Below, in pieces: positions 1-7,339 of a DNA stretch of 64,000 nt. The stretch is from positions 744,001 through 808,000 of the forward strand of contig NZ_FTNM01000001.1 in assembly GCF_900156415.1 (NCBI RefSeq), written 5' to 3'. Below the pieces are notes generated by a model. The model had not been told where the DNA came from and did not search any database. It saw nothing but the letters and a program-made list of their open reading frames with translations. The number at the start of each line of letters is the position of its first letter. Position 1 is the stretch's first letter. The DNA is from Pontibacter lucknowensis (GTDB lineage Bacteria; Bacteroidota; Bacteroidia; Cytophagales; Hymenobacteraceae). The translations under genes and the position numbers were made by a program.

Positions 1-1
1 G

Positions 2-448
2 CTCAACAGTGAGCACGACTCCCCTACCCTGGTACCTATAAAAGAGCAGTTTGATGACTACCTGGAGCTCACCGGCTTCGACCTGGTGGTATATGAACCA
101 CTTGCTGTGGACGACGAGTTTGAGGACGAGTATGATGACGATGACGACCTGCCACTGGAGCAACTGCTGGGTGGCGGAAGCAAGCGCTCTGACAACACAT
201 CGCAGAAGTACCTGATCTACCAGTTGGACAAGCTATACCCTTCCAAAGTGTTTGAGCCTGAAAAACTGCAGCGCGAAAACATGACAGAGCAGTTTGAGGA
301 TGACTCACTGGAGCTGGCACAGCTATACTACGACTACCTGAATGCCTCTGAAAACGGCTACTCTGAATGTGAAGCCCGCCAGGTTGCAGGTCTGGAGAAA
401 GACCTTTTCTTCCGGATGGCCCGAAAAGCTGCCGATCTCTGGAGCTAA
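2..448 (+). CDS. hypothetical acidic protein, 5' end outside the window
   Basis: The frame is open from the left edge to a TAA at 446-448, so the gene is truncated and its true start is not visible. The visible 148 residues include a very acidic stretch (DEFEDEYDDDDDLPLEQLL) followed by a more ordinary region that ends in DLFFRMARKAADLWS. There is no signal peptide or membrane segment in the visible part. A GTG at 86 could be read as a start, but the frame continues upstream without a stop, so that is unlikely to be the real one. I do not recognise the family and give no function. Confidence 0.7.
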   Translation, partial: LNSEHDSPTLVPIKEQFDDYLELTGFDLVVYEPLAVDDEFEDEYDDDDDLPLEQLLGGGSKRSDNTSQKYLIYQLDKLYPSKVFEPEKLQRENMTEQFEDDSLELAQLYYDYLNASENGYSECEARQVAGLEKDLFFRMARKAADLWS

Positions 449-463
449 GCTTATCTGCTACAC

Positions 464-1024
464 CTACCTGACACTGTCATATTGTGCAGCCAGTTGCAGG
501 CGAGCCCGCAATTGTAGCTGCATTTCATTTACCCAGTTCCGGATCTCCTCTTCTTCTGCTTTTAGCAGCATTTCTCTGTAATGATCCAGCTGCGATCGCT
601 GCGACGCATACACATAAGCCTGGTAGCGCTCGTCAAACTCAGCGCCAGTCAACTTCCCAAATTCTTCTAAAGTAGCCTTGTCAGCTGAACCCAGCGAATC
701 GGGCAAACTCGTGTGCAGTCCTTCTGCTTTGGCGACTTCCTGCAATTGCTTCATTGCGCGGTTGTAGAACTCGAGCATTTCTGCGCTGAGGGCCTTGACC
801 TCTTCGGATTGGGCACGCTCGGTGGCCAATCGGGCCAGCTCAGCTTGCAGCATCGTGGTGCTGGCAGCATAGTCTATAAAGGCGGCGCTGCGGCTCATCT
901 CCTTTACCACAGGCGGCGTGGCAGTTTTGGCCAGGTCAGTATCGGGACTGTCGCCACAGGCGATCATCAGCAAAAACAAAAGCCCGAAGGCAAGGGTGAG
1001 TAGTTTATCGTTGAGCATAAGCAA
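464..1024 (-). CDS. DUF4142 family lipoprotein
   Basis: A 186-residue protein with an N-terminal hydrophobic stretch ending in a lipobox (LLMIAC), so it is probably a lipid-anchored envelope protein. The rest is helical and shows the DUF4142 pattern: AAFIDYAASTTMLQAELARLA, a run of Glu/Ala-rich helices, and the ending EIRNWVNEMQLQLRARLQLA. DUF4142 proteins have a ferritin-like four-helix look, but no established biochemical role is known to me. Two ATG codons lie six bases apart at the start (MLMLND), and either would keep the signal. It converges with the acidic ORF on its right-hand neighbour's opposite strand, with a 15-base gap. Confidence 0.8.
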   Translation of the reverse strand: MLMLNDKLLTLAFGLLFLLMIACGDSPDTDLAKTATPPVVKEMSRSAAFIDYAASTTMLQAELARLATERAQSEEVKALSAEMLEFYNRAMKQLQEVAKAEGLHTSLPDSLGSADKATLEEFGKLTGAEFDERYQAYVYASQRSQLDHYREMLLKAEEEEIRNWVNEMQLQLRARLQLAAQYDSVR

Positions 1025-1124
1025 GGGGGCGTCAGGTAGTTGAATAGCTATACCGTATGCCCGGCATCACAAGTTATGCCATCTGCTCAAAAACACTTAA
1101 AAATGCAGCAATCCCTTATCAGAT

Positions 1125-3440
1125 TTAAAACCGGTACGACTTCCGGACCAGCGTCAGGTTGCTTTCGCGGCCCTGCTCCGGTATCACATGCGCGGGCATC
1201 GGCTGCCGCACCAGTTGCTGTGGCAGGCCAATGCTTACATCATACAGGTATAGCTGCAAGCTGATGCTCTGTTTCAGACGCACTTCCAGCTCAACTTCTT
1301 TTGCATCCGGCAGTCCGTGCACCTTGGCAAAGTATACCGGCCCCTGCGCTGTTTCCATAGGGCCGAGGGTAAGCGCCTCTCCGTTTAGCGAGGCTCCCAG
1401 CATACCGTCTTCTTCGGAGGGCTGCAGCACCAGATCCAGGTGCGCGGCCCCACGCGGCGACTGTAGCCGAATGGTCAGCACACGTTCGCCAGGGGCTATT
1501 CCTTCGTTCACCAGACTGGCTACCGGCGCCTGCACAGGTATAGGCTCTGCTTCGTTTTTCAGATACTGCCTGGCAGCCATCGGGTATATTTCAGTCAGAG
1601 CTCCTGTACTTGGGTTAGGAAAAAACTGTCTGTTCCAGTCATCGGTGCGCTGGTAAGCTGATGCCCAGACGGCCACACTGTCATCGGCGTTGAGGTAATA
1701 GCTCACATGACTGTGCAGTGGCTGTTCAGGGCTTGGCTTCTCCGCTTCGATGGCCCGAAACAGCTGTATACCGCCGGCAAAAAGCAGAAAGGCGGGCAGG
1801 AGCGGCAGTGTACGCCAGCCAAAGCTCCGCTCAATGGTGACCAGCAAAGGTATAGCTAGGCCGGCAAGCAAAAGTAGCGTGACTACTGTAGCGACAGGCA
1901 TCTGCAAGGCAAACACCACAAACAGGAAGCGCACTAGGGGCATCAGCATGAAAATAGCGGGTACTATACCTGCCAGCAGCACTAGTGCATAAGCCCAGCC
2001 AACGGGCTGCTGGTGCAGGTCTCTGAGGAAAAGCACCAGCATAGCCAACAAGCAGAAAAGCAGCGGAAACATGAACAGATAGGCCGCTGCCGGCACCAGC
2101 AGCAGGGCCGCCACCATCAGGGCAAACCAGAGCAGACAAACGCCCATGGCCAGGGCAAATACTGACACCCAGCGCAACAGCAACCAGCTCAGTAGCAACA
2201 TCAGTCCCAGTGCCAGCAGCAGGTAGCCCATAAAGAACTGCCCGGCCCCGTATACCCCGTTGATGTCGTGGCTGTAGGGCAACATCCCTTTTACAAAACC
2301 GGTGATAGGGAATGTCAGTCCCGCCACGATGCCTACCACCAGCAGGAAGCCGATAAAGCCCCCGATCAGCTGTACCACCGAAAAAGCTTTTCTGCGAACA
2401 CCCACCACAATACATGCCAGTAGCAGTACTGTCGTGAGTACCGCCCACAGCAGGTTCCAACCGGCCGGATAGTGCACCAGCCAGCTACCTGCCGGGTTAA
2501 AAAAAATCTTGTCCTGCGCCCTGGTGTTATCGAGCGAAATATTGCCCAGGTGCCGTACCAGTGCCAGCATGTTGCTGCCGTGGTGCTGCAGGCTATTGCG
2601 GTCCAGGTTCTCGGGTGAGTCGGTCATTTTGTGGTAATGCACAAAACCGTCGATGAAAGCGGAGTTCACTCCTGTGTACCCGGCATCTCTGAACACGGTA
2701 AAGTCAGTATTGTTGGGCAGGTTGCGGTATACCTCGTACATCATGGAGCTGGCAAAAGGGTATGGCGCCGCCTCGGCAAACTGCTCCACAATCCAGCCAT
2801 TTTCAGGGCTTATCTCGAACGTCATGCTCGGGCCGGCATTGCCGCGTGCCTCTACGTTCACGACCACACCTACCTTCTGCGCCCAGGGGTGTTTCAGAAA
2901 AGCCTTGGCCCCATACAGGCCATACTCTTCGCCGTCAGTCATCAGGAAAATAACGTCGTGCTGCAGCGGCTCACCCATTTGCAGGGCACGGGCAGTCTCA
3001 AGCATGGCGGCTATACCCGCCCCATCGTCGCCGGCGCCGGGGGTATTAGGCTGTGAATCGTAATGCGCCATCACCAGCACGGCTTTGCCGCCCGCTTGTG
3101 TCCCTTTTATTCTACCCAGCAGGTTGTACACATAACCCACGTTGTTGGCGTCGCCCACCTGATTGACGATCACCTCCTCCTGCACTTCCGGCTGCATCCC
3201 GAGCATCTCCATCTGTTTCAGCAAGTAGCGGCGTACCTCGGCATGGCCCGGTGTGCCCATGGCATGCGGCTGACTGGCCACCCTGCGCACATGTGCCATG
3301 GCTCGTTCCGCCGAAAAATCGGCAGCCGGCGCATCAGCAGGCAGGGCTTCAGGTGGGCGCATCAGACTAACACTGTATACACTCAACCCCACAAGGGCAA
3401 TCAGCAGGAATAAAGAAACGAGATAAGGTCTTTTAGACAT
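1125..3440 (-). CDS. M28 family membrane metallopeptidase
   Basis: A 771-residue protein with one N-terminal membrane segment, then an M28 zinc aminopeptidase domain (about residues 45-310), then eight or so hydrophobic segments (about 330-570) and a soluble C-terminal domain. Metal ligands and catalytic residues are visible: H126 in MAHYDS, D138 in GAGDDGAG, the E171-E172 pair in MTDGEEYGLYG, and a later HYHKMTDSPENLD. The architecture resembles the Fxna/ERMP1-type membrane M28 peptidases. It probably acts in the periplasm on peptides, but its substrate is unknown. ATG at 3440 is the natural start, directly ahead of the signal-anchor. Confidence 0.9.
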   Translation of the reverse strand: MSKRPYLVSLFLLIALVGLSVYSVSLMRPPEALPADAPAADFSAERAMAHVRRVASQPHAMGTPGHAEVRRYLLKQMEMLGMQPEVQEEVIVNQVGDANNVGYVYNLLGRIKGTQAGGKAVLVMAHYDSQPNTPGAGDDGAGIAAMLETARALQMGEPLQHDVIFLMTDGEEYGLYGAKAFLKHPWAQKVGVVVNVEARGNAGPSMTFEISPENGWIVEQFAEAAPYPFASSMMYEVYRNLPNNTDFTVFRDAGYTGVNSAFIDGFVHYHKMTDSPENLDRNSLQHHGSNMLALVRHLGNISLDNTRAQDKIFFNPAGSWLVHYPAGWNLLWAVLTTVLLLACIVVGVRRKAFSVVQLIGGFIGFLLVVGIVAGLTFPITGFVKGMLPYSHDINGVYGAGQFFMGYLLLALGLMLLLSWLLLRWVSVFALAMGVCLLWFALMVAALLLVPAAAYLFMFPLLFCLLAMLVLFLRDLHQQPVGWAYALVLLAGIVPAIFMLMPLVRFLFVVFALQMPVATVVTLLLLAGLAIPLLVTIERSFGWRTLPLLPAFLLFAGGIQLFRAIEAEKPSPEQPLHSHVSYYLNADDSVAVWASAYQRTDDWNRQFFPNPSTGALTEIYPMAARQYLKNEAEPIPVQAPVASLVNEGIAPGERVLTIRLQSPRGAAHLDLVLQPSEEDGMLGASLNGEALTLGPMETAQGPVYFAKVHGLPDAKEVELEVRLKQSISLQLYLYDVSIGLPQQLVRQPMPAHVIPEQGRESNLTLVRKSYRF

Positions 3441-3537
3441 GGGCAGGTATAGGGTGGTTCTATACGGTTAATATAGCAAATTCCTATATACATTGTACTT
3501 ATACCTTTCAGTGCACCCAATCGCCCGGCAAAACAAA

Positions 3538-3570
3538 AGCCCCACCAGTATACCTGGCGGGGCTTGGGAC
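3538..3570 (-). terminator. rho-independent terminator after terC-like gene
   Basis: An 11-base stem (AGCCCCACCAG at 3538-3548 with CTGGCGGGGCT at 3554-3564, one mismatch) has a five-base loop, TATAC. Read on the minus strand it is followed by a T-rich run, and it lies just past the stop of the TerC gene, so it most likely ends that transcript. Confidence 0.8.
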
Positions 3571-3589
3571 AATAGCTAATGCTATAATC

Positions 3590-4372
3590 TTAGCTCGAAG
3601 GATCGCCTTCGGGAAGCACCTCGTTCTGACGCAGGTGCACCGGTTCGGTTTTCTTGCGCAGCTTCATATTCAGCATCTCCACCATCAGCGAGAAGAACAT
3701 CGCGAAGTAGATGTAGCCTTTCGGGATGTGCTGATGCAGCGCCTCCACTACCAGCATGAAGCCAATCAGGATCAGGAAGGCCAATGCGAGCATCTTTACA
3801 GTTGGGTGCTTGTTCACGAAGTCGCTTACGTACTTGGCGAAAATCAACATGATGCCCATTGCGATGATCACAGCTATGATCATGACCAGAATCTCCTGTG
3901 CCAAGCCTACGGCCGTCAGGATGGAGTCGAAGGAGAACACAATATCGATAAGGATGATTTGAATGAGCACTTTGCCCAGCGACATGGTTCCTTGTCCTGC
4001 ATTATGGCCTTCTTCCTCCCCTTCAAGTTTGTTGTGGATCTCAGTTACAGACTTGGCCAGTAGGAACAGACCACCGGCAAAGAGTATAATGTCGCGCCAC
4101 GACACTGGGAAGTCCTCGTCGGTAAACGGCAGGTTGATAGAGAAGATCGGGTTACTGGCGCTCACGATCCAGGTGATGAACATCAACAGGATGATACGGA
4201 AAACGAGTGCCAGCGTCAAGCCGATGTTGCGCCCTTTGGCCTGCTGGTCTTTGGGCAGTCGGCTTACAATGATCGAGATGAACACGATGTTGTCAATGCC
4301 GAGCACCACCTCCATAAAGGTCAGGGTCAGCAGACTTATCCAGGTATCCGGATTAGCGAATATGTCAAACAT
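3590..4372 (-). CDS. TerC family integral membrane protein
   Basis: A 260-residue polytopic membrane protein with about seven hydrophobic helices. It carries the two TerC signature motifs, GIDNIVF near residue 25 and FSFDSILTAVG near residue 145, whose acidic residues sit inside the membrane. TerC relatives are linked to tellurite resistance in some bacteria and to manganese efflux (for example in metalation of exoenzymes) in others. Which applies here cannot be told from sequence. A yajQ-like gene lies 28 bases upstream in the same direction, so the two are probably co-transcribed, and a terminator follows. Confidence 0.9.
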   Translation of the reverse strand: MFDIFANPDTWISLLTLTFMEVVLGIDNIVFISIIVSRLPKDQQAKGRNIGLTLALVFRIILLMFITWIVSASNPIFSINLPFTDEDFPVSWRDIILFAGGLFLLAKSVTEIHNKLEGEEEGHNAGQGTMSLGKVLIQIILIDIVFSFDSILTAVGLAQEILVMIIAVIIAMGIMLIFAKYVSDFVNKHPTVKMLALAFLILIGFMLVVEALHQHIPKGYIYFAMFFSLMVEMLNMKLRKKTEPVHLRQNEVLPEGDPSS

Positions 4373-4400
4373 AAGGTATAAGGTGAGTAAGGTGAGTGTA

Positions 4401-4898
4401 CTACGACTTCATATTGACATACTGAAGCGGCATACCAATTTCTTCGGCGTTTGTACGCAGAAGCGCGATTACTTGCTGCAGGTCATCGATTTTTTTGCCT
4501 GTCACCCGGATGGTTTCGTCCATCATGGCAGCCGACACTTTGGCCTTGCTGTCTTTGATGATCTTCATGATCTTCTTGGAAGTTTCCTTGTCGATGCCGG
4601 CTTTCACTTTGATGTCTTTCTTCACCATGGCGCCAGATGCGTAGGGCTCCTTTGAGAAATCAAGGGCAGTGGCGTCGAGGCCCTGCTTTACCATTTTACC
4701 GATAAGCACGTCTTCGGTGTGTTGCAGGCGCATATCGTTTTCCATGCTGATGTGCACTTCGTTGTTTTTCTTGTCGAACTCCAGCGAGCCTTTGGTGTCG
4801 CGAAAGTCATAGCGGTTCATGATCTCCTTGCGGGCCACGTTCACCGCATTGTCCATCGTCTGCGGATCTACTTTGCTGATGATATCGAAAGATGCCAT
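4401..4898 (-). CDS. yajQ: YajQ family nucleotide-binding protein
   Basis: A 165-residue soluble protein matching the YajQ family across its full length: MASFDIISKVDPQTMDNAVN at the start, the NRYDFRDTKG segment, and KKDIKVKAGIDKETSKKI in the middle. Family members fold as two RRM-like domains. Some bind cyclic di-GMP and some bind nucleic acid or tRNA. Whether this copy binds a nucleotide is not shown by sequence. It leads a likely two-gene unit with the TerC gene. A -7 element is visible upstream at 4948-4955. Confidence 0.93.
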   Translation of the reverse strand: MASFDIISKVDPQTMDNAVNVARKEIMNRYDFRDTKGSLEFDKKNNEVHISMENDMRLQHTEDVLIGKMVKQGLDATALDFSKEPYASGAMVKKDIKVKAGIDKETSKKIMKIIKDSKAKVSAAMMDETIRVTGKKIDDLQQVIALLRTNAEEIGMPLQYVNMKS

Positions 4899-4947
4899 AG
4901 TTTTACGGGTTAGGTTTAATGATAAGATTTACACGATTTATAACCCA

Positions 4948-4955
4948 CAAAGTTA
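4948..4955 (-). promoter_or_regulatory. -7 promoter element of yajQ
   Basis: The minus strand reads TAACTTTG here, a full match to the Bacteroidota TAnnTTTG element, about 50 bases upstream of the yajQ ATG. I do not see a good -33 TTG at the expected distance, so this rests on one element. Confidence 0.4.
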
Positions 4956-4956
4956 T

Positions 4957-5018
4957 TTAAATGGTTGAGAGGTTAAATTGTTAAATGGATAAATTGTTGG
5001 TGGTTGATTACTAAATTG
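4957..5018. repeat. short 8-base repeats in the yajQ-acetyltransferase gap
   Basis: TTAAATGG (4957), TTAAATTG (4973), TTAAATGG (4981), ATAAATTG (4989) and CTAAATTG (5011) are near-identical octamers. Three of them are directly tandem (4973-4996), and the first lies on the same 8-base phase. They fill the divergent intergenic gap upstream of both genes. Confidence 0.6.
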
Positions 5019-5074
5019 CTTCCCTAAATTACCTGCCGAATTCTACTGGCAATTAACAATTCAGATATCAATCC

Positions 5075-5506
5075 ATGCAAGTCATAGAACCCGCTACACC
5101 TGAGCAATTCAAACAGTACTACCAACTACGCTACGACACCCTCCGAAAACCATGGGACCAACCGAAGGGCAGTGAACGAGCCGAAGATGATGAACAGGCC
5201 ATACACGCTATGCTCGTGGATGATGCAGGAGAGGCAGTGGGTGTTTGCCGACTGCACCTCAACACACCGCAGGAAGGACAGATCCGCTTTATGGGCGTGC
5301 GGGGCGATAAGCAGGGCCAGCGCCTCGGTGACCTGTTGATCAGCTACCTGGAAGACCGGGCCCGACAGTTCGGGGCTACCTCCATGACATTGCAGGCCCG
5401 CGAAAATGCCGTAAACTTTTACCGCCGCAATGGGTATGAAATAGTAGAAAAAACATACCTGTTGTTTGGCTCTATTCAGCACTACAAGATGGCCAAGCAA
5501 CTGTAA
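5075..5506 (+). CDS. GNAT family N-acetyltransferase
   Basis: A 143-residue protein with the GNAT core. The acetyl-CoA loop is visible as FMGVRGDKQGQRLGDLLI, and the family ending is ENAVNFYRRNGYEIVEKTYLL. The size and N-terminal RYDTLRKPWDQPKGSE resemble ElaA-like small acetyltransferases. The acceptor substrate is unknown. The stop lies 13 bases before the lipocalin ATG, so the two genes are probably one transcript. Confidence 0.9.
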   Translation: MQVIEPATPEQFKQYYQLRYDTLRKPWDQPKGSERAEDDEQAIHAMLVDDAGEAVGVCRLHLNTPQEGQIRFMGVRGDKQGQRLGDLLISYLEDRARQFGATSMTLQARENAVNFYRRNGYEIVEKTYLLFGSIQHYKMAKQL

Positions 5507-5519
5507 CACGTTGCAAAAA

Positions 5520-6068
5520 ATGGCTTTCACAAAAAAGAAACAATTGCTTCTTACAGCCGGTGCGGTACTGCTCGGCGCATTCATCATTAGCAGTTGCAGC
5601 AGCACGAACGCTCCGCTCGAAACAGTGCCGGCCGTGGATCTGGAGCGCTACATGGGCAAGTGGTACGAGATCGCCTCTATACCTCAGCGCTTCACCAAAG
5701 GCTGTCAATGCACCACGGCCAACTATGAACTTAATACCGAAGAGGGCTATGTGGAGGTATACAACTCCTGCTTGAAAGAAGACAAGGTGAGTGATGTGAA
5801 GGGCAAGGCTTTTCCGGTGGAGGGCAGCAACAACAGCAAGCTCAAGGTGCAGTTTTTCTGGCCTTTCAAAGGGGATTACTGGATTCTGGAACTCGACCCT
5901 GCGTATAGGTATGTGATGGTGGGCTCGCCCGACCGCGAAAGCCTCTGGTTCCTCTCTCGCACTCCTACCATGGACGACGCCACCTATGCCAGGCTGGAGC
6001 AATTGGCCAAGAGCAAAGGCTTTCCGGTGGAGCAGTTGCAAATGACCGGGCAACCTTGCGCGGGGTAG
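5520..6068 (+). CDS. blc: Blc-type bacterial lipocalin, lipoprotein
   Basis: The protein (182 residues from the ATG at 5520) starts with a signal peptide ending in the lipobox FIISSC, so it is predicted to be anchored in the outer membrane. The lipocalin signature GKWYEIASIPQRF follows at about residue 43, and later come KGDYWILELDP and LWFLSRTP, typical of Blc/apolipoprotein-D-like lipocalins. These bind lipids such as lysophospholipids and help in envelope repair. An upstream in-frame ATG at 5466 lies inside the acetyltransferase gene and would bury the signal peptide, so I chose 5520. Confidence 0.93.
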   Translation: MAFTKKKQLLLTAGAVLLGAFIISSCSSTNAPLETVPAVDLERYMGKWYEIASIPQRFTKGCQCTTANYELNTEEGYVEVYNSCLKEDKVSDVKGKAFPVEGSNNSKLKVQFFWPFKGDYWILELDPAYRYVMVGSPDRESLWFLSRTPTMDDATYARLEQLAKSKGFPVEQLQMTGQPCAG

Positions 6069-6098
6069 CAGGTGCTGAAACCTATACCTGATCGTTGC

Positions 6099-6722
6099 TC
6101 AGTAAGCCCGCCACATATCGGTGGTGTCCTCAGCGGCAGCTCCGTCGGCAGGTATAGGCGACTCTTGCAGCATAGGGTCCTCTTCCCGGTTAAAGCGGTC
6201 GGCGCTGAACATAAAGGACACAATACCTAGCAGCAGTACAAAAACGAACGGAAAGACCAGGTTGCGATAAAAGAAATCGCGCAACGGCTCGTGCAGCTTC
6301 CGGAACCGCTTCAGGTATAAGAAGAGCAACACGCCCACCAGTATGTAAAGCGGAACTACTGCATAGAAGATCACTTGCCAGCCATACCAGTTCTGGTAGC
6401 GAAAAATAAGCGCCAGTAGCCCCGTAACCAGCGAAAAGCTGCTGAGTGCTCCCAGCAGGGCTAGCCATACGTTCGAAACGATGTAGAAAAATGAAAGGCC
6501 TACCTGTACCAGAAACAGCAATATCAGTACAGCCATGGCGAAAACAAACACAAAACTGCCGCCTGTCAGGCCTATGAACTTCATGGCAACACCTACCACG
6601 GCCATGCCCACTGCGACATAAAGCACCAGTGTAAAAGATCGGATAAAAGAGATGAGCTGGTAACGCACGTCGGCTATCAGCGATCGTTTTTCGTTTCGGA
6701 GGGGACGATGGTCAAAGGTCAT
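6099..6722 (-). CDS. hypothetical four-helix membrane protein
   Basis: A 207-residue protein with five or six hydrophobic segments (about residues 30-170) between a basic N-terminus (MTFDHRPLRNEKRSLIADV) and a short acidic C-terminal tail ending TDMWRAY. I do not recognise a family. It is ten bases downstream of the thioredoxin-like gene on the same strand, so the two are likely expressed together. It converges with the lipocalin gene. No function can be given. Confidence 0.7.
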   Translation of the reverse strand: MTFDHRPLRNEKRSLIADVRYQLISFIRSFTLVLYVAVGMAVVGVAMKFIGLTGGSFVFVFAMAVLILLFLVQVGLSFFYIVSNVWLALLGALSSFSLVTGLLALIFRYQNWYGWQVIFYAVVPLYILVGVLLFLYLKRFRKLHEPLRDFFYRNLVFPFVFVLLLGIVSFMFSADRFNREEDPMLQESPIPADGAAAEDTTDMWRAY

Positions 6723-6732
6723 GGCAATCGTT

Positions 6733-7164
6733 TTAATCCTGTTTACGCATTTCCTGTCGGCGCATCGGCATCTGGTCGATTATTTTGAACACCTCCTCCA
6801 GGGACACCGCTGTCCGGCTCCGGTATTTCTCCATTCCGTCTTTCCCCAGCAGCAGCAAGGTATAGCCAGCGGCCTCCACGTCAAATTTCTTCAGCAAGTC
6901 TTCCCGCATATCGGCCGCATTGCCGCCTGGCACCAACTCCAGCACCACTAATTGTCGCTCCGCTATACCTTGCATGTTCTTGCGGTTTAGCCCTTTTTGC
7001 TTGATAAATTCCGCATCGTTTTCAGATGCAGCAAAGAGCAACAAGACCTGATTTTCCCATTTGTAAACTTCCAGATTCATATCTTCTTTCTTTTGTGCCT
7101 GTGTTAAAATCGGAAGCAGAAATACCAGACAAAGTACAGTTATTTTCACCATTTGCTTTCCCAT
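6733..7164 (-). CDS. DUF4174 (thioredoxin-like) secreted protein
   Basis: From the ATG at 7164 this is 143 residues with a clean signal peptide (MVKITVLCLVFLLPILTQAQ). The mature part has the DUF4174 pattern: a W-x-N-Q/R-hydrophobic start (YKWENQVLLLFAASENDAEF), a central VVLELVPGG, and YTLLLLGKDGMEKYRS. This is a thioredoxin-like fold, but no CxxC is present, so redox activity is not expected. A longer reading to an ATG at 7254 would add thirty residues in front of the signal peptide and is less likely. Its role is unknown. Confidence 0.8.
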   Translation of the reverse strand: MGKQMVKITVLCLVFLLPILTQAQKKEDMNLEVYKWENQVLLLFAASENDAEFIKQKGLNRKNMQGIAERQLVVLELVPGGNAADMREDLLKKFDVEAAGYTLLLLGKDGMEKYRSRTAVSLEEVFKIIDQMPMRRQEMRKQD

Positions 7165-7287
7165 ACTCTCATCATACGAATGTACCTGTAAGCAGGGTGT
7201 AACACCGGTTAGTCGATGTAATGGGTCACCTTGTCTAAAATTGAAACATATCATGAATAGATTATATGAATCTAAAATAAAAGTCTA

Positions 7288-7295
7288 TACCTTTG
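7288..7295 (+). promoter_or_regulatory. -7 promoter element of the TonB-receptor gene
   Basis: TACCTTTG matches TAnnTTTG exactly and lies 45 bases before the ATG at 7340. It overlaps a copy of the iterated motif CTATACCT. A -33 TTG is not obvious, so support is partial. Confidence 0.5.
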
Positions 7296-7339
7296 CGCCC
7301 TGATTTGACACTGCAACCACAACTACACAAAATAAAACC

